Assembly (NCBI GenBank): GCA_030631725.1
Contig: DAOVKO010000005.1
Location: 1-20,529 of the forward strand
Origin: Actinomycetes bacterium
Lineage (GTDB): Bacteria > Planctomycetota > Phycisphaerae > JAACET01
Direction: 5' to 3'
Length of the DNA: 20,529 nucleotides
A model generated the notes under the pieces. It was given only the letters and a program-made list of their open reading frames with translations. It made no database searches and was not told the DNA's origin. This document shows positions 7,814-15,041 of this stretch, in pieces (position 1 is the first letter of the stretch; the number at the start of each line of letters is the position of its first letter). The position numbers and the translations under genes are program-made.

Positions 7814-8794
7814 ATGATGAAGTCGGCTCAGAATCGCATAGTGATCAATCAGTTACGTGCCGGAGACAGGTGCGAGCAGGTGTTCCTGGTGGCCTCGCGG
7901 GAGTTGCGGCAGACCAAGGCGGGCAAGTACTACATCCGGGCTGTGCTGCAGGACAGCAGCGGTCAAATGGACGCGGTGATGTGGGACGCGAGCGAGTCGA
8001 TAGCTGCGGATATGCCGCCGGAGAGTTTTATCAAGGCCCAGGTCCGAGTCGAACAGTACCAGGGGGCTTTGCAGATGGTGCTCGAGTCATTTCGGCCGGT
8101 GGACGCTGAAACGGTGGAGCTGGCTGATTTCCTCCAGCACACGGACAAAGACGTCGGCGAGTTGTGGAAAAGCTCGCTGGGGCATTTGCGGAAGGTCAAG
8201 GACAAGGCCCTGCTGCAATTGATCAAGCAATTCGTGGCCGATGAGCAACTGATGGAGCGTTTCCGCTCGGCCCCGGCAGCGATGGGTATGCACCATGCTT
8301 ACGTGGGCGGGCTCCTCGAACACACCGAGAGCATGTTGGCCAGCGCCTCGCGCTTGCTGGGGGGTTATCCGCAGTTGAATGCTGATTTGCTGCTGACGGG
8401 TATCTTTCTACACGACATCGGCAAGACGGCCGAGCTGAGCTGTACGACCAGCATCCAGTACACTGATCCGGGACAACTGCTCGGGCACCTGGTTCAGGCG
8501 GTGCTGATGCTGCAGGAAAAGGCCAAGTTGGCCGCTAAGGATTTGGGCGGTGAATTTCCGGCCGAGACGCTGAATCAACTGATGCACATCATTCTTAGCC
8601 ATCATGGGCAATTCGAGTTCGGCTCGCCTGTGCTGCCGGCCACGGCTGAGGCGGTGATGATTCATTATCTGGACAATATAGATGCCAAGCTCAATGGTTT
8701 GCAGCAGGCCTTGGAGTCCGCCTTGCCCGGCGACGGAAACTGGACCGTCTGGCTGAAGATGTTCGAGCGAAGAATGTACAATCCGAAGGGATAG
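7814..8794 (+). CDS. yhaM: HD-domain 3'-5' exoribonuclease, YhaM-like
   Basis: A 326-residue protein with an N-terminal OB-fold nucleic-acid-binding domain (about 10-95: RQTKAGKYYIRAVLQDSSG) and a C-terminal HD domain (about 155-300). Metal-binding residues visible are His160/His161 (MHHAYVGGLLEHTE), the HD pair His200-Asp201 (FLHDIGKTAEL), His263/His264 (LSHHG) and Asp287. This is the architecture and size of Bacillus YhaM/CBF1, which degrades RNA and ssDNA from the 3' end. Two adjacent ATGs (7814, 7817) are served by an AAGGG at 7804-7808; either could be used. It is nearly continuous with ppdK (stop at 7812), so probably coupled. It converges with the anti-sigma gene, with three bases between the stops. 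Confidence 0.85.
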   Translation: MMKSAQNRIVINQLRAGDRCEQVFLVASRELRQTKAGKYYIRAVLQDSSGQMDAVMWDASESIAADMPPESFIKAQVRVEQYQGALQMVLESFRPVDAETVELADFLQHTDKDVGELWKSSLGHLRKVKDKALLQLIKQFVADEQLMERFRSAPAAMGMHHAYVGGLLEHTESMLASASRLLGGYPQLNADLLLTGIFLHDIGKTAELSCTTSIQYTDPGQLLGHLVQAVLMLQEKAKLAAKDLGGEFPAETLNQLMHIILSHHGQFEFGSPVLPATAEAVMIHYLDNIDAKLNGLQQALESALPGDGNWTVWLKMFERRMYNPKG

Positions 8795-8797
8795 ACT

Positions 8798-10375
8798 TTA
8801 CTTCGGTTTGGCCTGGGATTCAGGCAAGCTGGGCTTAGTCGCCGATGGTGCTGTTGCTGGGGTGAGCCTGCTCTTGACCGCCGGTGGGGCGTCCTCGACT
8901 AGAACCACCAGGGTAACCAAATCCTCGAGGGAGATGACCTGTGCCTGATTGCTCAGGTAATACAGATATTTGTTGGCGGGTGCTCTCAGGCGTCGCTGAC
9001 TTGCGGATTTGGCCAGTTCACTTTTGGATGCCAAGTCAGCTTTCCTGTCCGCATCCTTCTCGCCTAATTCTCTAGCCCAACTCAAATAGGCAGCTTGCTG
9101 TTGTGCAGGCTCAAGTGCAAGAGCGCCCAATAGTTTCTTGTCGTCTTTGACCGAGACGCTCAGCACGGTGGCTTTTTGTCCCTGGAGCTGGTTTACAATG
9201 TCCTGGGCCTGTCTGCGGGTAGTGCGGACGAATATGCCGTTCTGAGTAACGGCCTCGGTGTTTGTGCCTGGTTTGCCTTGGAAAACAGCCTGGGCGAAAG
9301 CAGGAAAGTTGACCTTTGGCGAGGCTTCGTTGAGGTCAATGAGCAAATTGCTCTGGGCCCATTGCTGGACGAATTGGAGAGTCTTGGCCGAGTCGTTGGA
9401 GACGACCTTGACGTTTAGCGGCTCAGCCTCGAACTTCAGATTGGCGGCCATGCCCTGATTCAGGACGTTGCTCACTCTGACCTGACGTTCCAGGGGTATG
9501 TTTTTTCTCCCTGTCAAAGCCTTCTGCACGGTGATGCCGGCTCGGAGAGATTCCTCACTGGTATCACCAGCCTTGCCACGGGATCTGGGCAAACCCCTGG
9601 CTGATGCCGAAGCATCCGTGGCGCCTCGCTCTACTACTTGAGCGGCTTCCTTGCGGGGGGCCTTCAGGGCGCCGGCTAATTCTTGTGTTTGCTCGGCCTC
9701 GGCTAATCGCCCGTTGGTCACTATCGCATCGGCGGCTGCCTCGAAGTCGGCGCCGCGCGATTTGGCGAGAGGGCCTTTGGCGGGTCCGGTGCGGGCGATA
9801 GGCACGCCGCCTTTGGCTGCGTAGGGTGTTTCGCTGGGACGCCCTGGCAAGCCGGCGGTAATTTCACCGCTGGCTCTGCCGGGAGCCTCGAGCCCCTCTC
9901 CGTCAAGGTCTCGCCTGGGCTTGGGCGATGGTGTTATTCTGCGGCTGGCAATCATCTCCGGTGAGTCTTTGGGCACGTATCGTTCGGCACGAGTGGTAAT
10001 AACCAACTCGGAAGGTTCGCGGCTCGGGGCGACTCGGCTAGGCCAGGCGTGGTAGCCCAGTATGCCCAGCGAAGCTCCCACTAGAAGGCTCGCGGCCATC
10101 GACAACGTCCAACGAAACCTGGAGGGGCGCGATTGGCGGGATTCTGTGGGCCCGAGGAGTTGGCTGCGCTCGGCGTGGGCGGTGATGGTAGTGGCCAACT
10201 CCGGCGGGGCTGAAACCCGCGGCAGAGAGCGGACCAGTTGGGCTGTCTTGCATAGGCCTTCGTATTCGCGGCGCAGCTTCTGGTCGGTTTCCAGGGCGGC
10301 CCGGACGGCCCTTGAGGTCTGCTCGTCGAGCTCACCGTCGATAAAGCTGCAAAGGATTTCAGTATCTATCTTCAT
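8798..10375 (-). CDS. Membrane-anchored anti-sigma factor with large extracytoplasmic domain
   Basis: A 525-residue single-pass membrane protein encoded 26 bp downstream of an ECF sigma gene. Residues 1-60 resemble an anti-sigma domain (SFIDGELDEQTSRAVRAALE) but lack the His-x3-Cys-x2-Cys zinc motif; only Cys9 and Cys42 are present. One transmembrane segment lies at about 88-109 (TLSMAASLLVGASLGILGY). A long Pro/Ala/Arg/Glu-rich linker (about 112-290) follows. A folded C-terminal domain (about 290-490) with no family I recognise comes next, then a Pro/Lys-rich tail. By analogy it binds and holds the sigma factor at the membrane until a signal is sensed outside the cytoplasm. The call rests mainly on gene context and layout. 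Confidence 0.75.
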   Translation of the reverse strand: MKIDTEILCSFIDGELDEQTSRAVRAALETDQKLRREYEGLCKTAQLVRSLPRVSAPPELATTITAHAERSQLLGPTESRQSRPSRFRWTLSMAASLLVGASLGILGYHAWPSRVAPSREPSELVITTRAERYVPKDSPEMIASRRITPSPKPRRDLDGEGLEAPGRASGEITAGLPGRPSETPYAAKGGVPIARTGPAKGPLAKSRGADFEAAADAIVTNGRLAEAEQTQELAGALKAPRKEAAQVVERGATDASASARGLPRSRGKAGDTSEESLRAGITVQKALTGRKNIPLERQVRVSNVLNQGMAANLKFEAEPLNVKVVSNDSAKTLQFVQQWAQSNLLIDLNEASPKVNFPAFAQAVFQGKPGTNTEAVTQNGIFVRTTRRQAQDIVNQLQGQKATVLSVSVKDDKKLLGALALEPAQQQAAYLSWARELGEKDADRKADLASKSELAKSASQRRLRAPANKYLYYLSNQAQVISLEDLVTLVVLVEDAPPAVKSRLTPATAPSATKPSLPESQAKPK

Positions 10376-10401
10376 CTCATCACCACGGCTGACAAGTCCT
10401 G

Positions 10402-11046
10402 TTATTCTACTAAATCGGCCAAATACTTCCTCAGGGTGAGTCTGCCCCGATGTACGCGGCTCTTTACGGTCCCGACGGGGACGCCTACGATCTGGGCGAT
10501 CTGCTCGTAATTCAAACCCTCCACGTCCCGCAGAACAATCACGGTCCGATGCTGCTGGGCCAATTGGTCCAACGCAGCGCCGACCTTGGCGTTTCGCTCG
10601 GCCTGCTCTGCTCGCTCGGCTGGATCGGGGCAGTCGTTCCCGCCCAGGCGGCTGGCCTGAGAGGCCAGCTCGAGTGTTCCGTCAGGCTGATCCAGCGATC
10701 GCCAGCGCCTCCTGCCGGCCCGTCGGCGATGCGAGCGGGTCAGATTCAGGGCGATACGAAACAGCCAAGTATAAAACTTTGCATCTCCGCGAAATCCAGC
10801 TATGCCTTTCAGGGCTCGCAAGAAGGTTTCCTGGGTGAGCTCACAGGCGTCCTGGTAATTTCCGCAGAGCCGATATGTCGTATTGAACAGCCTATCCTGA
10901 TATTTCTCCACCAGCAAGGAAAAGGCCGTCATGTCACCTTGGCGGCACTGCTCGAGAAGGTCGCGGTCGTCGGGGGCCTGGCCTGCCCAGGACTCGCCGA
11001 CACTGGGTCCAAGCCCCAAGGTCCCTGTTCCAGTTTCTTCCGCCAT
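10402..11046 (-). CDS. ECF-type RNA polymerase sigma factor (SigE-like)
   Basis: A 214-residue group IV sigma factor. Region 2 spans about 40-108, with LVEKYQDRLFNTTYRLCGN, the DACELTQETFLRAL core-binding helix and GDAKFYTWLFRIALNLTRSH. Region 4 spans about 160-205, with VLRDVEGLNYEQIAQIVGVP followed by the recognition helix GTVKSRVHRGR. The N-terminal 25 residues are Gly-rich and outside the fold. It directs polymerase to a stress or envelope regulon when released from its anti-sigma partner, encoded next on the same strand. GGGGAG precedes the ATG and lies in a small hairpin (11058-11072). It is divergent from purC. Confidence 0.95.
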   Translation of the reverse strand: MAEETGTGTLGLGPSVGESWAGQAPDDRDLLEQCRQGDMTAFSLLVEKYQDRLFNTTYRLCGNYQDACELTQETFLRALKGIAGFRGDAKFYTWLFRIALNLTRSHRRRAGRRRWRSLDQPDGTLELASQASRLGGNDCPDPAERAEQAERNAKVGAALDQLAQQHRTVIVLRDVEGLNYEQIAQIVGVPVGTVKSRVHRGRLTLRKYLADLVE

Positions 11047-11050
11047 TGAT

Positions 11051-11078
11051 TTAGACTCCCCAAATCCAGGGGGGTTCC
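11051..11078 (-). promoter_or_regulatory. Candidate control region of the sigma gene: ECF-like promoter and ribosome-site hairpin
   Basis: Read on the minus strand, GGAACC (11073-11078) is followed after 17 bases by TCTAA (11051-11055), resembling RpoE-type -35 and -10 boxes; this could be autoregulation. The start site would fall almost at the ATG, giving a leaderless message. Independently, the ribosome site GGGG (11058-11061) can pair with CCCC at 11069-11072 across a seven-base loop, which could hide it in a longer transcript. Both readings are inference and may exclude each other. Confidence 0.25.
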
Positions 11079-11151
11079 CAAAAAAACCACTCTATCCTAC
11101 CACCGCTGAGGCAGGCGCTCAAGCGTCCTTGCCGGGCGGTGTTGAAAATAG

Positions 11152-11171
11152 CGAATATTCGGCCATATTCG
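11152..11171. promoter_or_regulatory. Inverted repeat in the sigma-purC divergent region (possible operator)
   Basis: CGAATAT (11152-11158), six-base spacer, ATATTCG (11165-11171): a perfect seven-base dyad in the 211-bp space between two divergent genes. It is AT-rich amid GC-rich DNA and has the size of a dimeric repressor site. No known consensus is recognised. A TATAGT at 11198-11203 could be a purC -10 box, but no good -35 pairs with it. Confidence 0.3.
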
Positions 11172-11246
11172 GGCCCCAACGGTTGCTCAAAGGGGGCTAT
11201 AGTTATACAATCGGCAAGCTAAAGATCAGACTCTCGCCACAAACTC

Positions 11247-11251
11247 GGAGG
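11247..11251 (+). promoter_or_regulatory. Ribosome binding site that fixes the purC start
   Basis: GGAGG six bases before the ATG at 11258. The open frame extends a further 109 codons upstream, across the divergent region and into the sigma gene, but that part has no conserved sequence. Confidence 0.75.
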
Positions 11252-11257
11252 ACTAAA

Positions 11258-12151
11258 ATGACCGCCCAAGCCTTGATGCAAACCGAAGTAAAGGATTTTC
11301 CGGCCAGCCACGGCAAGGTTCGGGACATATACGATTTAGGGGCCGAGCTGCTGATCGTAGCCACGGATCGGATCAGTGCCTTTGATGTAGTCATGCCCAA
11401 CGGGATACCGGACAAGGGCAAGATTCTTACGCAAATGTCGCTGTTCTGGTTCGACTTTTTGGCCGATTACGCCAAGCATCATCTGATAAGTGCGGATATC
11501 GGGGATTTTCCCCAGGCCTTTCGCCAACAGCCGGAGGTCTTTGCCGGCCGGTCTATGCTGGTCCGCAAGGCCCAGGTCCTCCCCGTAGAGTGCGTGGTGC
11601 GGGGGTATCTGGCCGGCTCGGGATGGAAGGACTATCAGGCCAGCGGTTCGATCTGCGGCATTGAATTACCCGTCGGTCTGAAGCAGTGCGCCAAGTTGCC
11701 CGAGCCCATCTTCACCCCAGCCACCAAGGCCACCAGCGGGCACGATCTGAACATCCCCTTCGCCGAAGCCGTCAAAACCGCCGGCCAGGATGTAGCCGCC
11801 TCATTGCGCGACATGTCTATCGAAATATACAAGACCGCAGCCGACTATGCAGCCGGTAGAGGAGTGATCATTTCCGATACCAAGTTCGAGTGGGGACAAG
11901 TGGGCGAGGAGTTTATCCTGGTGGATGAGGTGCTGACGCCGGATTCTTCTCGTTTTTGGCCAGCGGATAAATACGAGCCCGGCCGAGACCAGGAATCGTT
12001 CGACAAGCAGTTCGTGCGGAACTATCTTGAGACTTGCGATTGGGACAAGACCCCCCCCTCGCCAGCCCTGCCGGATGATATCGTCGCCGCTACTCGCGAT
12101 AAATACCTCGACGCCTTCCGCCGCCTCACCGGAAAGGAATTCGCAGCCTAA
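11258..12151 (+). CDS. purC: SAICAR synthetase (phosphoribosylaminoimidazole-succinocarboxamide synthase)
   Basis: Joins aspartate to CAIR with ATP, giving SAICAR in purine synthesis. The 297-residue product belongs to the longer, yeast Ade1-like form. Conserved blocks: GKVRDIYD (19-26), DRISAFDVVMPNGIPDKG (37-54), ECVVRGYLAGSGWKDY (111-126), ISDTKFEWG (205-213), DEVLTPDSSRFWP (223-235) and SFDKQFVRNYLE (247-258). The start is set by a strong GGAGG. It stands alone on its strand. The stop is followed within ten bases by the left inverted repeat that frames the HEPN-like gene and then by a small hairpin repeat at 12194-12214. No classical terminator was seen. Confidence 0.96.
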   Translation: MTAQALMQTEVKDFPASHGKVRDIYDLGAELLIVATDRISAFDVVMPNGIPDKGKILTQMSLFWFDFLADYAKHHLISADIGDFPQAFRQQPEVFAGRSMLVRKAQVLPVECVVRGYLAGSGWKDYQASGSICGIELPVGLKQCAKLPEPIFTPATKATSGHDLNIPFAEAVKTAGQDVAASLRDMSIEIYKTAADYAAGRGVIISDTKFEWGQVGEEFILVDEVLTPDSSRFWPADKYEPGRDQESFDKQFVRNYLETCDWDKTPPSPALPDDIVAATRDKYLDAFRRLTGKEFAA

Positions 12152-12157
12152 GAACTC

Positions 12158-12184
12158 TCACCACGAAGGCACGAAGTTCACGAA
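12158..12184. repeat. Left arm of the 27-bp inverted repeat framing the HEPN-like gene
   Basis: The sequence begins TCACCACGAAGGCACGAAG and its reverse complement matches 13166-13192 at 26 of 27 positions. It belongs by appearance to the 'CACGAAG' dispersed repeats seen in many environmental bacterial genomes. It starts seven bases after the purC stop. Confidence 0.85.
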
Positions 12185-12193
12185 GGATTTGTC

Positions 12194-12214
12194 ATTCCGT
12201 ACTTGATGCGGAAT
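12194..12214. repeat. Small hairpin repeat (ATTCCG / CGGAAT)
   Basis: ATTCCG and CGGAAT enclose a nine-base loop within GTCATTCC…GGAATCCAG. This wording resembles the widespread short dispersed element whose ends read GTCATTCC and GGAATCC. There is no T-tract, so it is a poor terminator. It lies inside the inverted-repeat-framed segment, downstream of the HEPN-like gene. Confidence 0.5.
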
Positions 12215-12303
12215 CCAGTCCGTTAGTCTCCGTCCTTATACAATGAAGGTTTAGTAGTTAAGATGAGTTCTCATGGATAGTTGGCGCAAGATCGAGCCGA
12301 ACG

Positions 12304-13089
12304 TTAATCAGCTATATCGCCTGGCCGAGCAAGACGAGCGGATGCCTCAATATTGCCGATGTAAAATCCGGGTATCCGGAAGTGCTCAGAATCCGGATAA
12401 AGCCAATCCGGCCCATAAGACCCCCGCCAAGATAGACAAAACTGGCGAATAAGCTGTCGAACACTCTCCAATGCTTTATTTCCAGTGTCGGGATCAAGCC
12501 CCATTAGTTCTATAAATTTGGGCAATTGAAGCATCCCACGCTGTCTTTTTGGTTTGGGGTGAAGCAGTACATTCCTGCGCGTTACGACCTCGGAGAATTC
12601 TTGCAGAGGACTCTTGCCCAGATCTGGTTGGAAGCCTAACTTCATGACCTTTGGAAGAAACAACCATTTCCCAACAGGCGTAAGCTTATCGAAATGGTTT
12701 GCCTCGCCTCGACGCAGGATGTGGGATGCAACATCATTGATATAGGCCTCTGCCGAAGAAACGAGTAGTATGATGGCAAGGCCAAGATGGGATATGACTG
12801 GGCTATAGCTGTCCTCCAAGCCCCCTATGTTCTGAGCGACATCGACTAACGCGTCTTCTCGATCGGTAGCTTTCATAGCTTTGTCGACTCGTCTCAGAAT
12901 GTCGTCTAGTTTCTTCAGCTCTGGCTCAAGTTTAGCGTACATCTTCCGGCCTTCACAGAGATGCTTCCAGCCCTCCACAAACTGGATCCCAGCCAAATCA
13001 AGATTAAGGGTTCCATGCATCAACATAGATTCAATGAACCCGTCTTCTAATGGAATCTCGTACGATTCATTTTCTGATTCGCTCATCAT
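12304..13089 (-). CDS. HEPN-like protein, candidate ribonuclease or toxin, function unknown
   Basis: A 261-residue, apparently cytosolic and largely helical protein without signal peptide or membrane segment. The central part has a hydrophobic helix with SSAEAYINDVASHIL (111-125), followed by RRNVLLHP; Arg172 to His177 fits the Rx4H active-site signature of HEPN domains (MAE_28990-like families carry similar SEAYxxD and RNxLxH wording). HEPN proteins are usually metal-independent RNases in toxin-antitoxin, abortive-infection or CRISPR systems. No nucleotidyltransferase or other antitoxin gene adjoins it. Base composition is more AT-rich than its neighbours, there is no clear ribosome site (ATGs at 13089 and 13086), and 27-bp inverted repeats frame it. 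The assignment to HEPN is moderate; the nuclease role is inference. Confidence 0.6.
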   Translation of the reverse strand: MMSESENESYEIPLEDGFIESMLMHGTLNLDLAGIQFVEGWKHLCEGRKMYAKLEPELKKLDDILRRVDKAMKATDREDALVDVAQNIGGLEDSYSPVISHLGLAIILLVSSAEAYINDVASHILRRGEANHFDKLTPVGKWLFLPKVMKLGFQPDLGKSPLQEFSEVVTRRNVLLHPKPKRQRGMLQLPKFIELMGLDPDTGNKALESVRQLIRQFCLSWRGSYGPDWLYPDSEHFRIPGFYIGNIEASARLARPGDIAD

Positions 13090-13165
13090 GTGATATAGAC
13101 TAAGTTTTATATAGTTCTTGGATAAAAAAGGATCAGGGCCCTTCTTGGCACTTCCTTATTTTGTG

Positions 13166-13192
13166 TTCGTGAACTTCGTGTCTTCGTGGTGA
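13166..13192. repeat. Right arm of the 27-bp inverted repeat framing the HEPN-like gene
   Basis: Inverted counterpart of 12158-12184, with one mismatch (T for C). The segment between the arms is about 980 bp and holds only the HEPN-like gene, its AT-rich upstream region (13090-13160) and a small hairpin repeat. No flanking target duplication was evident by eye. Confidence 0.85.
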
Positions 13193-13230
13193 ATTCTTTC
13201 CGTTTCTTCCTCAGGCCCCAAGCCCCAAGC

Positions 13231-14223
13231 CTACTTCTCAATGAGTGTTTCTTCGACTTTCATGCCGAAGTGTCGGCCGGAGGATTCGGTGTGGGCGAGG
13301 ACCTTGTCGCCGACTTTGAGCTTGGCAACGCTAAGCGGTTGGCCCTTAGAGCTGGTCAGACGAATGGTCTCGGCGTTCTGGAGGACGAGTGAAGTATCTT
13401 TGCCGTCGAGCTCGGCCCGGATGAGCATCAGCGGTCGGCGCTCGACCTTTACTCGGCCAACGTAGGCGGAGCGGGTGGAGCCGGTGTGGTCAACGAGCAA
13501 AACCTCTTGGCCGGCACGTAAGTCGGAAAGATAGGCTGTCTTTCCGCCGGGTAGCAGGGTATAGGCGTGGACGGCCCCGGCGTTTACGCGGAAGGGGCGA
13601 GCGGCGACGTAGGGGTTTTCCACGCTTTCAGAATGGACGAGCAGGAAGCCCGTAGCGGTATTGCCGATGAGCATACCTTCGCCGACGCTCATGTTCGAGC
13701 AGGTGTCCACGCAAACGCGGTCGCCCATGCCCAGCGATTCGATCCCGGTGATGGTGGCTTCGGCCAATTCCACCTTGGGACTGCTGCCCTGCACAATTTC
13801 AGCAGCCTTTTTGATTTGATTGATGTCCCGCGTGTCCAGCAGAATACCGTCAACGCCCTTTTCCAGCGCTCCGAGCACAGCCCGGGCTTGGCTGGCGTCG
13901 CTGATCTGGGCGATCAGGTTGTCCCGCTGAGCGATGAGATTCTCCAGGGGGATGATGGTCCAGTCGGCCATCTTCAGGACGAGGGGCTTATCGGCAGGGA
14001 GTTTCGCGGCGGAGATTTCGTCCGCCTTGGACCTAATCTCCAGAAAACAGACATCCTGGTCGGGCTTGAGGTCGCCATCGGGGGCTACGGTGGTGATGCG
14101 TCCGAGCTGTTTGATCTTCTCGGAGCAGCCGGGGGGCAGGACCACAGCCTGGGCACCGCTTTCCAGGGCGGCTATGGCTAAGGGTTTGTCGTAGGGATCG
14201 ATCTTGACCCAAAGGCGTTTCAC
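13231..14223 (-). CDS. aroB': 3-dehydroquinate synthase II (archaeal-type)
   Basis: Second enzyme of the alternative, archaeal-type entry to the shikimate pathway: oxidative deamination and cyclisation of ADH to 3-dehydroquinate. It is unrelated to classical AroB. The 330-residue product shows the family blocks GIESLGMGDRVCVDTCS (160-176), EGMLIGN (182-188), NPYVAARPFRVNAGAVHAY (203-221) and GGKTAYLSDLRAGQEVLLVD (226-245). The start is GTG, overlapping the aroA' stop by four bases (GTGA), so the two are translationally coupled. A paralogue, GriH, makes 3-amino-4-hydroxybenzoate in Streptomyces together with an aroA'-like aldolase; that is an alternative role, but no other secondary-metabolism gene is nearby. 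Confidence 0.93.
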   Translation of the reverse strand: MKRLWVKIDPYDKPLAIAALESGAQAVVLPPGCSEKIKQLGRITTVAPDGDLKPDQDVCFLEIRSKADEISAAKLPADKPLVLKMADWTIIPLENLIAQRDNLIAQISDASQARAVLGALEKGVDGILLDTRDINQIKKAAEIVQGSSPKVELAEATITGIESLGMGDRVCVDTCSNMSVGEGMLIGNTATGFLLVHSESVENPYVAARPFRVNAGAVHAYTLLPGGKTAYLSDLRAGQEVLLVDHTGSTRSAYVGRVKVERRPLMLIRAELDGKDTSLVLQNAETIRLTSSKGQPLSVAKLKVGDKVLAHTESSGRHFGMKVEETLIEK

Positions 14224-15026
14224 AACTGGCCTCCACCAGCCAGGAACTTATTGGCCTGGGCTATGGTAGCGTTTTCGTGGACCATCTTGGAGATGGCCTC
14301 GACGATTCGCTGGGGGTCGGCGTGCTGGAAGGCATTTCGGCCGATGCTGGCCCCGGCGGCCCCGGCCTTGAGCGCTCCGTCGACCATGGCGAAGAGCTCT
14401 TCGTCGGTTTCAACCTTCTCCCCGCCGGCAATGACCACCGGGACGGTGCAGCCGTTGACGACTTCGCGGAAGCTCTCGGTCGAGCCGGTGTAGTTGACCT
14501 TCACGATATCGGCTCCGAGCTCGGCCCCTACGCGGGCCGCGTGCTTGACAACTTCTACGGCGTACTCGCTCTTTATCTTTTTGCCGCGGGTGTAGATCAT
14601 GGCCACAAGGGGCATCCCCCATTCCAGGCAGGACTCGGCCACAGCACCGAACTGCTCGAGCATATCGCCCTCGGTTTCGTCAGCGAGGTTGACGTGGATG
14701 CTGACCGCGTCGGCACCGAGCTTGATAGCCTCTTCCACGGTGCAGACCAAGCGCTTGGCGTTGGGGTAGGGGCTCAGAACGGTACTGGCGGAGAGGTGTA
14801 TTATGAGTCCGACATCGCGCCCGGCCTTGCGGTGCCCGGCGCCGACCATGCCCTTGTGCATGAGAATGGCGTTGGCCCCGCCGCTTACAATCTTGCTGAC
14901 GGTGGTGCGCATGTCGGCCAGGCCTGGTATAGGCCCGAGGGTTACGCCGTGGTCCATGGGCACGATGACCGTTCTGCCCGAGTCGCGATCGACAATGCGT
15001 TCCAATCGAATGTCTTTGCCAAGCAT
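14220..15026 (-). CDS. aroA': 2-amino-3,7-dideoxy-D-threo-hept-6-ulosonate (ADH) synthase
   Basis: A DeoC/LacD-type class I aldolase that condenses aspartate semialdehyde with 6-deoxy-5-ketofructose 1-phosphate, the first step of the alternative shikimate entry. The 268 residues keep the expected active site: Asp25 (VPMDHGVT), Tyr145 (AMIYTRGK) and Schiff-base Lys176 (DIVKVNYTG). These correspond, at a constant offset of eight, to Asp33, Tyr153 and Lys184 of the Methanocaldococcus jannaschii enzyme MJ0400. The phosphate-binding end reads ASIGRNAFQH (226-235). The start ATG has GGAGG about eight bases upstream. aroB' follows with a GTGA overlap. A dispersed-type repeat lies just upstream, at 15042-15073, within the leader. 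Confidence 0.93.
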   Translation of the reverse strand: MLGKDIRLERIVDRDSGRTVIVPMDHGVTLGPIPGLADMRTTVSKIVSGGANAILMHKGMVGAGHRKAGRDVGLIIHLSASTVLSPYPNAKRLVCTVEEAIKLGADAVSIHVNLADETEGDMLEQFGAVAESCLEWGMPLVAMIYTRGKKIKSEYAVEVVKHAARVGAELGADIVKVNYTGSTESFREVVNGCTVPVVIAGGEKVETDEELFAMVDGALKAGAAGASIGRNAFQHADPQRIVEAISKMVHENATIAQANKFLAGGGQL

Positions 15027-15041
15027 ATCTGCAGCCTCCTA

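Noticed and set aside
10931..11257. Upstream extension of the purC frame
   Set aside because: It lies antisense to the sigma gene and across the divergent promoter region; the ATG at 11258 has GGAGG and starts the conserved fold.
12273..12452. 59-codon open frame (MDSWRKIEPNVNQLYR…) on the plus strand at the end of the HEPN-like gene
   Set aside because: It overlaps the HEPN-like gene's C-terminus in antisense, has no good ribosome site, and its downstream part is low-complexity shadow sequence. A short antitoxin here is conceivable but unsupported.
12158..13192. Insertion sequence or MITE called for the HEPN cassette
   Set aside because: No transposase and no visible target-site duplication; the arms belong to a dispersed repeat type, so two independent copies could frame the gene by chance.
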